This document shows, one piece after another, positions 8,001 through 16,002 of a stretch of 64,000 nucleotides of DNA; positions within the stretch are counted from its first letter, which is position 1; each line of letters opens with the position of its first letter. The DNA comes from Paenibacillus foliorum (GTDB lineage Bacteria > Bacillota > Bacilli > Paenibacillales > NBRC-103111). Under the pieces are notes generated by a model. It worked only from the letters and a program-made list of their open reading frames with translations. It made no database searches and was not told the DNA's origin. The stretch is from NCBI RefSeq assembly GCF_013141765.1, contig NZ_WHOD01000121.1, positions 119,498 to 183,497 on the forward strand, read 5' to 3'. Position numbers and translations under genes: made by a program.

Positions 8001-10600
8001 TTCACAATGGAACCCTCCAGCCCTCTATCCTTCAGAGTCCGGTCTGCATTCTCTTCAGCCGTACCAATTCCATTGCGGAATACGAGCCCCGATACCTCAA
8101 TATACTGTGAATTTTCAATGTGCATATAGCTGTTTCCCGTAAGGATTGCCTTCCCTTGCTCAGCAGCTGTGATCCGAATCGGAAGCGCAACGGTACCCGT
8201 CTTATTTTTTACAACAAACGGACCGTTCTGTTCGTAGCTCCCATTTTGAAGCTCAATATTCGTCCCTTGCACCGCCTGATCCAATGCATTCTGTAATTGC
8301 TCCGCTGAGCTTACCTTCACTTTCGTCAGTTCAGGGGTTGGTACTTCTGGGTTCTCTCCTGCATCCGGAGGCCCGCTTGGATCCTTAGGCTCTTCGATTA
8401 CTGGGGCTGTGCCCGTGTAGATCCTAACTTCCATCAAACTGTTCCAGTTTGCAGAGCTTCCGCTTGCACTGTTACCATACCCTACAAGTCGTAAATAACG
8501 CGCAGTGGTCGGGCTTGTCAAAACATAACTCTGCATCACACTATCCGTAGCTTTGAGACTTCGACTGCTTCTTTTAGGCAATAAAATGGTGCTGGTTGTA
8601 AACTCTGGTTCATTCGAACCCAATATTTCAAAACTGGACAACCGATCTCTTGCATTCAAAAAAGCGATATCCAAGTAAGTAGCCTTCTCAGGCTGGCCCA
8701 AATCAAATTGCAACCATTGTCCTTGTCCCGAAGCCGACCAGCGGCTATCTTGGCTTGCTGTATCCTCTCCCCAAATACCATCTACAACATTAGCCGGAAC
8801 ATAATTGGTGTTAGGCTGGTAGGAGCTGGCAGTTACAGTTCCTGCGTAAAGTCCAATTTGCCCTTGCTCACCCTTAGGCAGTCTTCGGATGACATCAATC
8901 TGGTACGAATTATTCGCACTACCGCTTGATAAATTAATTTTCAATTTATTAACACCGGGAACCAAAGATATTTGGCTAGGATCCAGTACGGTTACTGGAA
9001 TGTTGCCGGTAATATAATTACTCAAAGTCATCGATATGGCGGCTCCACCAGTGGCTGTCGCCTCCACACGGACACTTCCTGTATCCTGCGAAACAACCGC
9101 CTCGTACCCGCTAGTCTTGCTTGGAGCAAATGTCTCATTTAGTGATACAGGGGCTGCCCCATCCCACACCTCAAAACTATTCAAAAGAACCTGTGGCAGC
9201 TTCTCCGCGAAAGTGAAATAAGAGCCATCAGCAAGTGTTACATCAGCGGCATAATACTCCATGCCTTGAATGGTCTTCAAGGATAGCGGAGATGCTACTT
9301 CATTCTCGAAACCGCTGCTATTGCTTGTCAGAAGCACTCCTTCAAGAGGAATCACACTTCTCGGAATCGCTATTTGCACGGCGCCCACATTACCTGTATT
9401 TTGCGCTTTCCAGCTTCGAGTCAACCGCTTGTACTCCGTACCATAAGGCATCGAGCCTGCGCTTCCATTATCTCCCCACAGCAAATACTGTTTATCTAAT
9501 AACGGCTGTTTGGCGCTGATTACTACTTGGTCTGTTGGAATATCTGCGCTTCGGCTCTGCTGCTGATCCAGCGCCCCCAACAGATCCTTCCCGATCCCTG
9601 CAATGCTACTACGATAATCAGCATTGGCCGCAGCATTCCAAACGACCTGAGGGGAAGGACCAGCGGACAAATAATCACCTTCCTGCAAGCCAATACCGAA
9701 CTTGATGGCTAGATAGGTTTCCACTTGACGCTTCTGCATCGGTGTAAGTCGGTTGGTGAATATGATCATTTCACCGATATTACCGTTGTAGCCTGAGCCT
9801 CCAGCGGCAGCCGAACCTATTGACATGGCGGTATTCGGCATCCCAACCAAGGGAAGACGGGTCTGCAAATATTCCCCTACTGACTGACCGTCGCGGAACA
9901 CAGACTGATAGACTGCAGTTCCAACGCTCGCCGGATTTGCTTCAAAATGCAAGCCCCATAGGTTGTATTTATTTATTTCTACCTTATTGCTTGCGTTTAA
10001 TCGCGGTAAACCTGTTCCAGTCGTTGTTGTACCTGAATCCCAAAGCACGGATCCCTTACCAGCGGCCGATCCGGTCGTGTGTGGGATAGCGGCCCCAAAA
10101 TTGCTGCCTGTCTTAATAGCCTGATCAAAAAGCAGTGTGTTAAAAATCTCTGGAACGCCCCCAGTAATCGCAAACACACTTGCTTGGCTTATAGATTCGC
10201 CGGCTGCGAATATGCCGTTGGCATCCTGCAAAATGCTTCCACCGCTTCTCACAAATTCAACCGATGAGTGAAAATTCAATCCATTATTAACGGTCTTAAA
10301 TTTCGGCTTTGGACGTGAACCGCTTGCACCAATCGGAGTCGAACCATCATTCATAAAATGGTTACTCTTCGGACTGCTATCCCGCCATTCCGTAACATCC
10401 GTTCCGCTAAGCGTCACATTCTCCTGATCGGCTTTCAGCCACAATCGCAGTGCAGCAGCGTCCACTCCACCCGGTGTCCCTGACACAGCAGCAGCCGTGG
10501 GGCTCGCCGGTAGCCATACACTTCCGAAAATCAATGTAAATACCAGAACTATTTCAATCGTCCGAGATATCCCTCTCCTGCTTCTTCCCAACATATTCAA
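5048..10600 (-). CDS. S-layer-anchored multidomain polysaccharide lyase, PL6-like
   Basis: A secreted 1,850-residue enzyme. In order: signal peptide (about 1-38); LamG/concanavalin-like domain (about 48-300); cadherin-like beta-sandwich (about 490-575); F5/8-type-C/CBM32 module (about 585-740); right-handed beta-helix lyase (about 763-1310); second cadherin-like module; two 95-residue Ig-like repeats; a Ser/Thr/Pro/Ala linker; three SLH domains (about 1675-1850) that attach it to the cell wall. PL6 assignment: the lyase carries SVKSS and ARHGHRN, placing a Lys (about 1048) and an Arg exactly 21 residues apart, as K250 and R271 of chondroitinase B. Alginate or chondroitin-type uronates are the likely substrates (family knowledge). 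The start is TTG 10600 or ATG 10594; GGAG lies 5 or 11 nt upstream respectively. Confidence 0.88.
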   Translation of the reverse strand: MNMLGRSRRGISRTIEIVLVFTLIFGSVWLPASPTAAAVSGTPGGVDAAALRLWLKADQENVTLSGTDVTEWRDSSPKSNHFMNDGSTPIGASGSRPKPKFKTVNNGLNFHSSVEFVRSGGSILQDANGIFAAGESISQASVFAITGGVPEIFNTLLFDQAIKTGSNFGAAIPHTTGSAAGKGSVLWDSGTTTTGTGLPRLNASNKVEINKYNLWGLHFEANPASVGTAVYQSVFRDGQSVGEYLQTRLPLVGMPNTAMSIGSAAAGGSGYNGNIGEMIIFTNRLTPMQKRQVETYLAIKFGIGLQEGDYLSAGPSPQVVWNAAANADYRSSIAGIGKDLLGALDQQQSRSADIPTDQVVISAKQPLLDKQYLLWGDNGSAGSMPYGTEYKRLTRSWKAQNTGNVGAVQIAIPRSVIPLEGVLLTSNSSGFENEVASPLSLKTIQGMEYYAADVTLADGSYFTFAEKLPQVLLNSFEVWDGAAPVSLNETFAPSKTSGYEAVVSQDTGSVRVEATATGGAAISMTLSNYITGNIPVTVLDPSQISLVPGVNKLKINLSSGSANNSYQIDVIRRLPKGEQGQIGLYAGTVTASSYQPNTNYVPANVVDGIWGEDTASQDSRWSASGQGQWLQFDLGQPEKATYLDIAFLNARDRLSSFEILGSNEPEFTTSTILLPKRSSRSLKATDSVMQSYVLTSPTTARYLRLVGYGNSASGSSANWNSLMEVRIYTGTAPVIEEPKDPSGPPDAGENPEVPTPELTKVKVSSAEQLQNALDQAVQGTNIELQNGSYEQNGPFVVKNKTGTVALPIRITAAEQGKAILTGNSYMHIENSQYIEVSGLVFRNGIGTAEENADRTLKDRGLEGSIVKEVHPGLQLRSSSNVSILRNTFALDETGQPFRFDSASGKVWCLTAVEGSCRYGTGDTYNPSGAVYTGDTPHTNSTMMTDNGTNRHYIRVEGVSSHNRIAYNEIGPKKGFGAVVIYDGEAGKNVSEYDMIEYNYFHDIGPRVSNGLEAIRLGLSGLSLASGHVTIQNNLFDGLNAEDEIISVKSSDNIIRYNTIRNSYGGIVARHGHRNSFYGNFIIGDGKKAGMGGFRIYGNEHKIYNNYMEGLTDKVIELDGGTHDGGPDGGSSPTVKWGGSGASEQTVMLGNLAIDDPLRVEILRGHWRQYNVQVYNNTIVNVGNKAAAFSFGGRNYQPVAAQVYNNVVFSNAGTMFNEISAAQNVPASERAVYAGNLVEGTANLTNITRNINGGFEKKELKLVRSSDGMIRLSAQSPALDASKAPYIALDDMDGQIRYNAPDAGADEYMPGVAPTRRALTVADVGPNAGQSPPVQEGDPGLSSLVLRSDSELVPGFSTNEAYYTVTLQPNVNSLTIVPKALNGSGSQITVSVDGKNRQTVISGQESQVLEIAQDGSIIVIEVALPSGKNKVYTIVVHRQQVTPPSENQLEKIQFDAAAYRMKVDETKATALSAVFKDHIESLAGASIYTINPAIATVDERGVLRGKTLGETVIVATYKGHIATAPVNIYTDVVDPVTPPSENQLDKIQFDAAAYRMKVDETKATALSAVFKDRIESLSGASIYTTNPAVATVDEHGILRGKTLGETVIVATYKGLFATAAVSVYTDAIRGGTSSSSRGGGSSSAAAPSTTAPTASPEPTTSTPTSPSTSAPTAQSSSLTDVKSHWAGDVIAKAVERGIVAGYPDGSFKPEEPITRLQFAAMLVRALKLNSNEPAAVFADQSEIPGWASRELAAATQAGILQGYEDHTLRPNRPINRAEMITMLMRAYQQNKGTSNAAAFSDGNEIPQWALPFISQAKELGLVQGRENNRFEPNNLATRAEAVIVLMRMIER
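5714..6283. repeat. Tandem 285-bp coding repeat (two copies)
   Basis: Two adjacent copies (about 5714-5998 and 5999-6283) encode 95-residue Ig-like (Big_2-type) modules with very similar protein sequence; both start ENQL and contain VDETKATALSAVFKD. The DNA is also highly similar, indicating a recent duplication within the lyase gene. Confidence 0.85.
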
Positions 10601-10622
10601 GCCTTCTCCACCTCTTCCTCAA

Positions 10623-10636
10623 ATTAAGCGTTTTCA
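10623..10636. promoter_or_regulatory. cre-like site upstream of the PL6-like lyase
   Basis: On the minus strand TGAAAACGCTTAAT matches the cre consensus at 12 of 14 positions, 23 nt upstream of the lyase start. The rest of 10601-10878 is AT-rich; the minus strand holds a possible -10 (TATATA, about 10670). Regulation by CcpA is inferred. Confidence 0.3.
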
Positions 10637-10878
10637 AAAACGATAGAGTATGAACTCCTATTCCCCTTTATATAGAAAATCATCGATAAAATAAATCAAC
10701 AATAGATAAAACCAACATTTAAATTGCTTACTTACTATCTACAATTTCTAAAATCCATCATCAAATTTTGGAATATTAATCTCTTTGCCTGTTTGCAACC
10801 CCCCTATAGGAATAAAAGTAAAATATCGTGTATAGTGTGAATATAGTTCATTTCGAGTTCGAAAAGAGGTGCTAGTTC

Positions 10879-11265
10879 ATGATTATTAACCGCATCGACC
10901 ATCTTGTCCTTACCGTAAAAAATATAGAAGCAACCTGTGAATTCTATTCTGTTGTACTAGGAATGGAAGTCGTAGCCTTCGGAGACGGACGCAAAGCTCT
11001 GCAATTCGGATCGTAAAAACTAAATTTGCATGAATACGGCAATGAATTTGAACCAAAAGCATATAAACCAACCCCAGGTTCGATCGATCTGTGCTTCATT
11101 ACACAGCTGCCGCTGGATGATGTGATGGCTCATTTGCATAAACATCATGTAGCTATCGAGGAGGGCCCTGTTGCCAGAACCGGAGCGGTCGGACCTATTT
11201 TATCGGTTTATATCCGTGATCCAGACTTCAATTTGATTGAGATATCCAACTATGTGAGCAGCTAA
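10879..11265 (+). pseudogene. VOC/glyoxalase-family protein with one in-frame stop
   Basis: From ATG 10879 (AGAGGTG upstream) the frame reads MIINRIDHLVLTVKNIEATC, a typical vicinal-oxygen-chelate start with metal-ligand His 8. Codon 46 (11014-11016) is TAA, where relatives have CAA (GSQKLNLHE). The same frame then runs on to a normal end (DPDFNLIEISNYVSS) at 11265, 128 codons in total, with the second His (LHEYG) and the Glu ligand (LIEI) intact. A single C-to-T change thus breaks an otherwise perfect gene. Restart at ATG 11026 would lack the first His and be inactive. A sequencing error is possible. Confidence 0.85.
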
Positions 11266-11316
11266 CCAAGTAAGGGAACCACTCGCAGCAGCTTGTACCC
11301 AACGGAGGTGGAAATT

Positions 11317-11538
11317 ATGAACAAACCAAACATGAAACTCAGAGTCGCATGGATTATTCCAAATATCTTCATGTACATTTTTTTTATTGGAATCTCAGTT
11401 TTTGTACTAAATAATTCAAACGGACTGCAGCATATAAATCAGCTTGTTATTTGGGTTGTTATCCTGATTCTTTTACTCTTTACGGCATTGTTTGGCACAT
11501 TTCGAATTTTGTCCTGGATAAAACAAGGCAAGCTATAG
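11317..11538 (+). CDS. Small two-helix membrane protein, unknown
   Basis: A 73-residue protein. ATG 11317 is chosen because GGAGG lies 8 nt upstream. Two hydrophobic helices are visible (VAWIIPNIFMYIFFIGISVF and LVIWVVILILLLFTALFGTF) with a short basic C-terminus (WIKQGKL). It follows the broken glyoxalase gene by 51 nt and precedes the PHP hydrolase by 92 nt. I do not recognise the family, and nothing in the context fixes a role. Confidence 0.65.
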   Translation: MNKPNMKLRVAWIIPNIFMYIFFIGISVFVLNNSNGLQHINQLVIWVVILILLLFTALFGTFRILSWIKQGKL

Positions 11539-11630
11539 CTATAAGCAACCTTTCCACCAAAATAATTGAATTTACTTAATCATTAAATAAAATTATGATG
11601 TAGTTATACTTTTATTTTTGGAGGGATACT

Positions 11631-14252
11631 ATGGATACTGTACCCGGAAATGAGGACCGCCGTTTCGCCCCCATCGACTTGACAACAGCTTATAACCGAA
11701 ACCTTGTAGAACTGGATACACAGGACGGCTCTGAACGATTGGTAGCTAATAAGCATCTTCTCTTAACAGGGAAGCATGAGCTATGGGGAGTCCCTTTTGT
11801 TTTGGGTCCCCATAATGAAAACGCTAACGTCATTGTTTTAAAAGAGGATCCGGTCACTATAAAATTCCCTCAGCCTTTGCACGACCGCCAGCTTGTTTTC
11901 GTTCATGCAGCAGACTTCAAAGAAAACGCCGCCGCAGAGGACGGTATTATTCGACCTATGTCAGGAACCCCGCGCTTGGGTGAAACCGTATGTGAATACA
12001 AGCTGCATTATGACGATAATAGTACCGTCGTATTCCCAATCCGCAGACGTTACCAAATTAGCGAGTTTCAGGTAAAGTGGGGGGAAAACAGCTTTGAGGC
12101 GGTTAAACATATCAAACCGCGGACTATGCAAGCCAATAGCGATCTTCCACGGGGTGTATCGCCTTCGATTCCGTGGGGACAAAGCCAGCTTCGCACCTCC
12201 TTCCAAGGATTCGGCGGCGTGATGCATCATTGGCTGTTTGCACTCACCAATCCGTATCCCGAGAAAAACCTGACTGAATTGACAATGCAGCCTATCGATG
12301 GAACTGCCCTCATTTTCGGTATCACACGATCGGATCTGTCAACGCTCCCGTTTAAGTGGGAGGCGCGCAAAAAAGTAAGGTATCAATCGGCGAACGGAAC
12401 TTTATTAAATCCTTATGGGAACAGCCCCAATATCCGCATCGACTTGGGTGAAGTGATTGCCATATCCCCGGTGCTTCATTACAATCACACAGCGTGGCTC
12501 AACAATGCCAATCCTCCGCTTCCTCAGACAACACTGAATGAATGGATTATTGAATACACTGCGCATCCTGAAGCCCACTTGATTCTTGAGGATGGCCCTG
12601 TGCGCGCTATTGAGCTGCGTAAATTGGAAGCACTGCCGGAATTCGAGCCGCTGGAGCCTGCTACCCGCAGGGTCACCCTGCGGATCGTGGACTCAAAAAG
12701 CGGCAGCACAATAGCCGCCAAGCTCCACGTACACGGGAAGTCCGGCGAATATATAGCTCCTGTCAACGGACATAGGCTGCCCAATCCGCACTGGTTTGAA
12801 GATTATGGCGCTGAACACGTACAGGGTCACCACTTCAGCGCATATGTCCCGGGTGTCGCGGAATACAAGCTGCCACTCGGAGAGATATATGTAGAGGTCA
12901 CGAAAGGATTCGAAACCCGTCCGGTCCGCCAACGCTTCACTGTGACAGATTCCACCGATTCCATCGTAATCGAATTAGATCGCGTATTGCCTTGGAGGCA
13001 GCGCGGTTGGGTTACAGCCGATACGCATGTTCATTTTCTCTCTCCTCAAACGGCTCTGCTGGAGGGCGAAGCAGAAGGAGTTAACGTCATCAACCTGCTA
13101 ACCAGTCAATGGGGAGAAATGTTTAGCAATATTGGGGACTTTGATGGCAAAACCACAATAGGGAGCACCGAGAACGGAGGATCAGGCGAGTATCTGGTTC
13201 GGGTGGGAACCGAGAACCGCCAGCATATTCTTGGACATATCTCTTTGCTCGGCTATGAAGGGAGCATGATACTGCCGCTCTGCACAGGTGGCCCTGACGA
13301 ATCCCCGCTTGGCGATGCGCTGGAAGCTACTGTAACGCAGTGGGCCCGGCAATGCCGTGAACAAAACGGCTTGGCGGTGCTGCCTCATCTGCCCAACCCG
13401 CGTGCAGAAGGAGCGGCAGCCATTGTGCTTGGAGAAATCGATGCCATAGAGATGTGCTCTTTCGAGAACAAAGGGATCGACCCTTATTCACTTTCGGACT
13501 GGTATCGTTATTTGAATTGCGGTTACCATGCGCCTGCCGTCGGAGGAACGGATAAGATGTCACAGTCAACTGCAGTTGGAACCATCCGCACCTATGCTTT
13601 AATTAAGGATGTCCCTTTCACTTATGACGCTTGGATGAACGCAGTACGTCAAGGTGTTACCTTCGCAACCTACGGTCCGCTGCTTGAGTTCCAAATTAAC
13701 GGATGCGAGATGGGTTCCATCATTCATCTGCCAGCTTCTGGTGGAACACTTGATGTGGTCTGGGAGGTTTCCACAGTTACCGTACCTGTAACCAAGATTG
13801 AGTTGGTATGTAACGGCGAGCTGAGGGAAGTACTTACAGTTGATTCTACAAAAGGATACTACGCGGGGCATTGGTCGGTTCCAGTCAAGGAAAGCTGCTG
13901 GGTCGCGCTGCGTATAAGGGGGATGGATGCAGAGCACGGGGAAATCATCGCAGCCCATTCCAGTGCTGCGACAATTATCGTGGATGGAAAAAAATGCTTT
14001 GATGCCAACGACGCAGTTACCATACTGGAGCAGATAGAAGGCTCTACGGCTTATGTCAAATCCTTGGCAACAAAAGCGGACGACCGAGCCTATAAGCATT
14101 TGCTTATGACCCTCACTGCTGCTCACCGAGCCCTTCACAACCGGATGCACCAGCATGGAGTCATGCATCTTCACACACCAGCAGACGACCATCACCGGGA
14201 GCATCCCGGCCATGGTCATAATCACAGTGGAGGTCACGGGCATCGCCATTGA
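11631..14252 (+). CDS. CehA/McbA-type PHP-domain metallohydrolase with His-rich tail
   Basis: An 873-residue protein. The N-terminal ~450 residues look like beta-rich domains; a PHP-type amidohydrolase region follows, beginning WVTADTHVHF (His 466 and 468) and including LPHLPNP, with later acidic and His residues (EMCSFENKG, GGTDKMSQ) that would complete the metal site. This arrangement is that of the CehA/McbA family, named after carbaryl and carbofuran hydrolases; most members have unknown natural substrates. The last ~35 residues are very His-rich (HHREHPGHGHNHSGGHGHRH), a probable metal-binding or metal-loading tail. ATG 11631 has GGAGGG upstream. No signal peptide is seen, so it is likely cytoplasmic. 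It stands alone; the convergent gene follows after 44 nt. Confidence 0.8.
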   Translation: MDTVPGNEDRRFAPIDLTTAYNRNLVELDTQDGSERLVANKHLLLTGKHELWGVPFVLGPHNENANVIVLKEDPVTIKFPQPLHDRQLVFVHAADFKENAAAEDGIIRPMSGTPRLGETVCEYKLHYDDNSTVVFPIRRRYQISEFQVKWGENSFEAVKHIKPRTMQANSDLPRGVSPSIPWGQSQLRTSFQGFGGVMHHWLFALTNPYPEKNLTELTMQPIDGTALIFGITRSDLSTLPFKWEARKKVRYQSANGTLLNPYGNSPNIRIDLGEVIAISPVLHYNHTAWLNNANPPLPQTTLNEWIIEYTAHPEAHLILEDGPVRAIELRKLEALPEFEPLEPATRRVTLRIVDSKSGSTIAAKLHVHGKSGEYIAPVNGHRLPNPHWFEDYGAEHVQGHHFSAYVPGVAEYKLPLGEIYVEVTKGFETRPVRQRFTVTDSTDSIVIELDRVLPWRQRGWVTADTHVHFLSPQTALLEGEAEGVNVINLLTSQWGEMFSNIGDFDGKTTIGSTENGGSGEYLVRVGTENRQHILGHISLLGYEGSMILPLCTGGPDESPLGDALEATVTQWARQCREQNGLAVLPHLPNPRAEGAAAIVLGEIDAIEMCSFENKGIDPYSLSDWYRYLNCGYHAPAVGGTDKMSQSTAVGTIRTYALIKDVPFTYDAWMNAVRQGVTFATYGPLLEFQINGCEMGSIIHLPASGGTLDVVWEVSTVTVPVTKIELVCNGELREVLTVDSTKGYYAGHWSVPVKESCWVALRIRGMDAEHGEIIAAHSSAATIIVDGKKCFDANDAVTILEQIEGSTAYVKSLATKADDRAYKHLLMTLTAAHRALHNRMHQHGVMHLHTPADDHHREHPGHGHNHSGGHGHRH

Positions 14253-14296
14253 TCCCCAATGGGACAGCAAGTTGCCCATGAAGCGAATCGATTCGG

Positions 14297-14911
14297 TTAG
14301 CCCTCCCAGGCACTCAATATGCCTTCAGTTGGTCCGATGAAACGAACCGTGGTCCGTTCTTCATTCACACCTACCCAATAAATGCTTCCATTGCTTTGCT
14401 CAAAATATATCGGGCTGTCATGCGGCAGCCCGAGAATGGCAAGCAGCAGATGGTGATTGAACCCGCCATGGGCAAACAAGGCCACACGCTGGCCCATGAA
14501 CTGCTCCAACAGCTCCTGCCATATGTCCGATGCCCTTGCATGACCCTTTTGAGAATCCTCGTCGCCGCTGCAATACCATCCATCTGCCTCTACATCATCT
14601 CGAAACTGTGTTTCCGGGTACAGTCGATTCAGTTCTGTCGCTGTAGGTCCCCGATACACCCCTTTGCTTCTTACTTCGAAGGTGTTTTTCCATATTTGGA
14701 TCGGCAGCTTCAACGCTCTGGCCAGCGGTTGTGCCGTCTCAATCGCCCTTATCAAAGGACTGCATATAAGCTGGTCAAATTTCCGCTCAGCCAAGCATTC
14801 CGCTACTCTAGCTGCTTGGCTGATGCCAAGCTCCGTCAGCTCCCCATCCGGTACATCATGCGGTACCGTGTTTCCTATGGATTGGCCGTGACGAATAATA
14901 AATAATTCCAT
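14297..14911 (-). CDS. Histidine phosphatase family protein (phosphoglycerate mutase-like)
   Basis: A 204-residue single-domain phosphatase. The phosphoacceptor motif is IIRHGQS at residues 6-12 (RHG at 7-9), the second Arg is in CSPLIRAIETAQP, and the second catalytic His is in LFAHGGFNH. The full length is normal for the family. ATG 14911 has GGGAGTGA upstream. The gene converges with the PHP hydrolase and is monocistronic. It could be a broad phosphatase or a GpmB/CobC-like enzyme; the sequence alone does not decide. Confidence 0.85.
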   Translation of the reverse strand: MELFIIRHGQSIGNTVPHDVPDGELTELGISQAARVAECLAERKFDQLICSPLIRAIETAQPLARALKLPIQIWKNTFEVRSKGVYRGPTATELNRLYPETQFRDDVEADGWYCSGDEDSQKGHARASDIWQELLEQFMGQRVALFAHGGFNHHLLLAILGLPHDSPIYFEQSNGSIYWVGVNEERTTVRFIGPTEGILSAWEG

Positions 14912-15190
14912 TTCAAATCACTCCCATTAATGAATTTTTACTGAAACGATTATAAGAATCTTCCCCTCCTTCTGAATGCATCTTTAAGTTATAAGTTATA
15001 TGAAGTTTTAGTTAATTTATTCATTAAGTCAATTGCACTTTATCATCAAATAGTTGTATATACTTTCATAAGTGCCCATACAAAGAGTGCAGCAGCCAAT
15101 AGACCTTTGGCTTTTCTGACCTGATGTTTCTCTAATCTAATAGTACTGCCTATCAAATGTTTGCCTTAAAATGGCATCTATTTCGTTACA
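14912..15190. other. Intergenic region, no gene seen
   Basis: AT-rich spacer between two divergent genes. It must hold the phosphatase promoter on the minus strand but no clear -35/-10 pair stands out. No open frame with a ribosome site and no stable hairpin were seen before the Fnr/Crp-type site at 15192. Confidence 0.5.
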
Positions 15191-15191
15191 C

Positions 15192-15235
15192 TGTGATTTT
15201 TGTCACATCCAAACCAAAAGCAATCCAGCTACAAT
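15192..15235 (+). promoter_or_regulatory. Fnr/Crp-type operator and -10 box for doxX
   Basis: TGTGA-TTTTTG-TCACA (15192-15207) is a perfect TGTGA-N6-TCACA dyad, the Fnr site of Bacillus subtilis. A -10 box TACAAT lies at 15230-15235, putting the start near 15242 and the dyad centre close to -42, the classical position for activation. It is 87 nt upstream of the DoxX start. Oxygen-limitation control is inferred; another Crp/Fnr-family protein could use the site. Confidence 0.65.
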
Positions 15236-15293
15236 ATTCTTATCCGATATATTCCATTGTTGTTACGTTTTATATTATAAGGAGGTTTATGCG

Positions 15294-15869
15294 ATGCAAA
15301 TTGAAAATTCAACTCACCAGATTATTCCTGAAAACCCGCTTTCGAGATTCTTGTTCAACAGCTCCCAAGCAGGCTGGATCTGGTTAATCATCCGTCTATA
15401 TGTAGGTTATGCCTGGGTAACTTCAGGCTGGAAGAAGGTAACAAGCGATGCGTGGACTGGCGACAAGGCTGGAACCGCTCTGCAAGGCTTTGTAAAGGGA
15501 GCACTGGCTAAAGCAGAGTCCGGTAAAGATGTTACAGACTGGTATGCGGGTTTCCTTGAAAGTGTCGTGCTTCCTAATGCGAAGGTGTTCGGATTTATGG
15601 TTGCTTTTGGCGAATTACTTGTGGGGCTTGGACTGATCTTAGGTCTATTAACGGGAATTGCCGCTTTCTTCGGCGGGTTTATGAATGCGAGCTTTCTATT
15701 TGCAGGAACCTTAAGCACAAATCCTATCCTGTTCATTCTAGCTACCTGGCTTGTGCTTGCTTGGAAAAATGCCGGATGGTATGGTTTGGACAGATGGGCG
15801 CTGCCTCTTCTCGGTACCCCGTGGGGAAGGAAATCTTCAACCGATACTATAAAAACGAAACAGCTTTAA
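15294..15869 (+). CDS. DoxX-family membrane protein
   Basis: A 192-residue protein. ATG 15294 is preceded by AAGGAGG with 8-nt spacing; an upstream extension of the frame would run through the promoter. Four membrane segments are visible (for example WIWLIIRLYVGYAWVTSGW, VAFGELLVGLGLILGLL, FILATWLVLAWKNAGWYGLD). The name derives from the archaeal thiosulfate:quinone oxidoreductase subunit DoxD/DoxX; bacterial members are linked to redox or thiol stress, with unproven chemistry. It is monocistronic, with an Fnr/Crp-type site upstream and a strong terminator downstream. Confidence 0.85.
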   Translation: MQIENSTHQIIPENPLSRFLFNSSQAGWIWLIIRLYVGYAWVTSGWKKVTSDAWTGDKAGTALQGFVKGALAKAESGKDVTDWYAGFLESVVLPNAKVFGFMVAFGELLVGLGLILGLLTGIAAFFGGFMNASFLFAGTLSTNPILFILATWLVLAWKNAGWYGLDRWALPLLGTPWGRKSSTDTIKTKQL

Positions 15870-15925
15870 GATAAATTCGGTCTACTCAAGCCTAATAAAT
15901 TATACATTCTAATCAAAGATGAGAA

Positions 15926-15958
15926 AAAGAAAAGGCTGCCCAAGGGCAGCCTTTTTCT
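15926..15958. terminator. Bidirectional terminator between doxX and metQ
   Basis: AAAGGCTGCC (15931-15940), loop CAAG, GGCAGCCTTT (15945-15954), with an A-run before and a T-run after, so it can stop transcription from both convergent genes. Confidence 0.85.
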
Positions 15959-16002
15959 TATAGATATATACGGGATTCGACGGGTTCTCCCGAGTATTCA
16001 GT

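Noticed and set aside
5400..10300. Several open frames of 60-140 codons on the plus strand within the lyase gene
   Set aside because: They lie antisense to a gene with continuous, domain-rich coding sequence, and their translations show no family motif or consistent ribosome sites.
11014..11016. Programmed read-through of the VOC stop codon
   Set aside because: TAA is the least permissive stop and no recoding signal is seen; pseudogene or sequence error is simpler.
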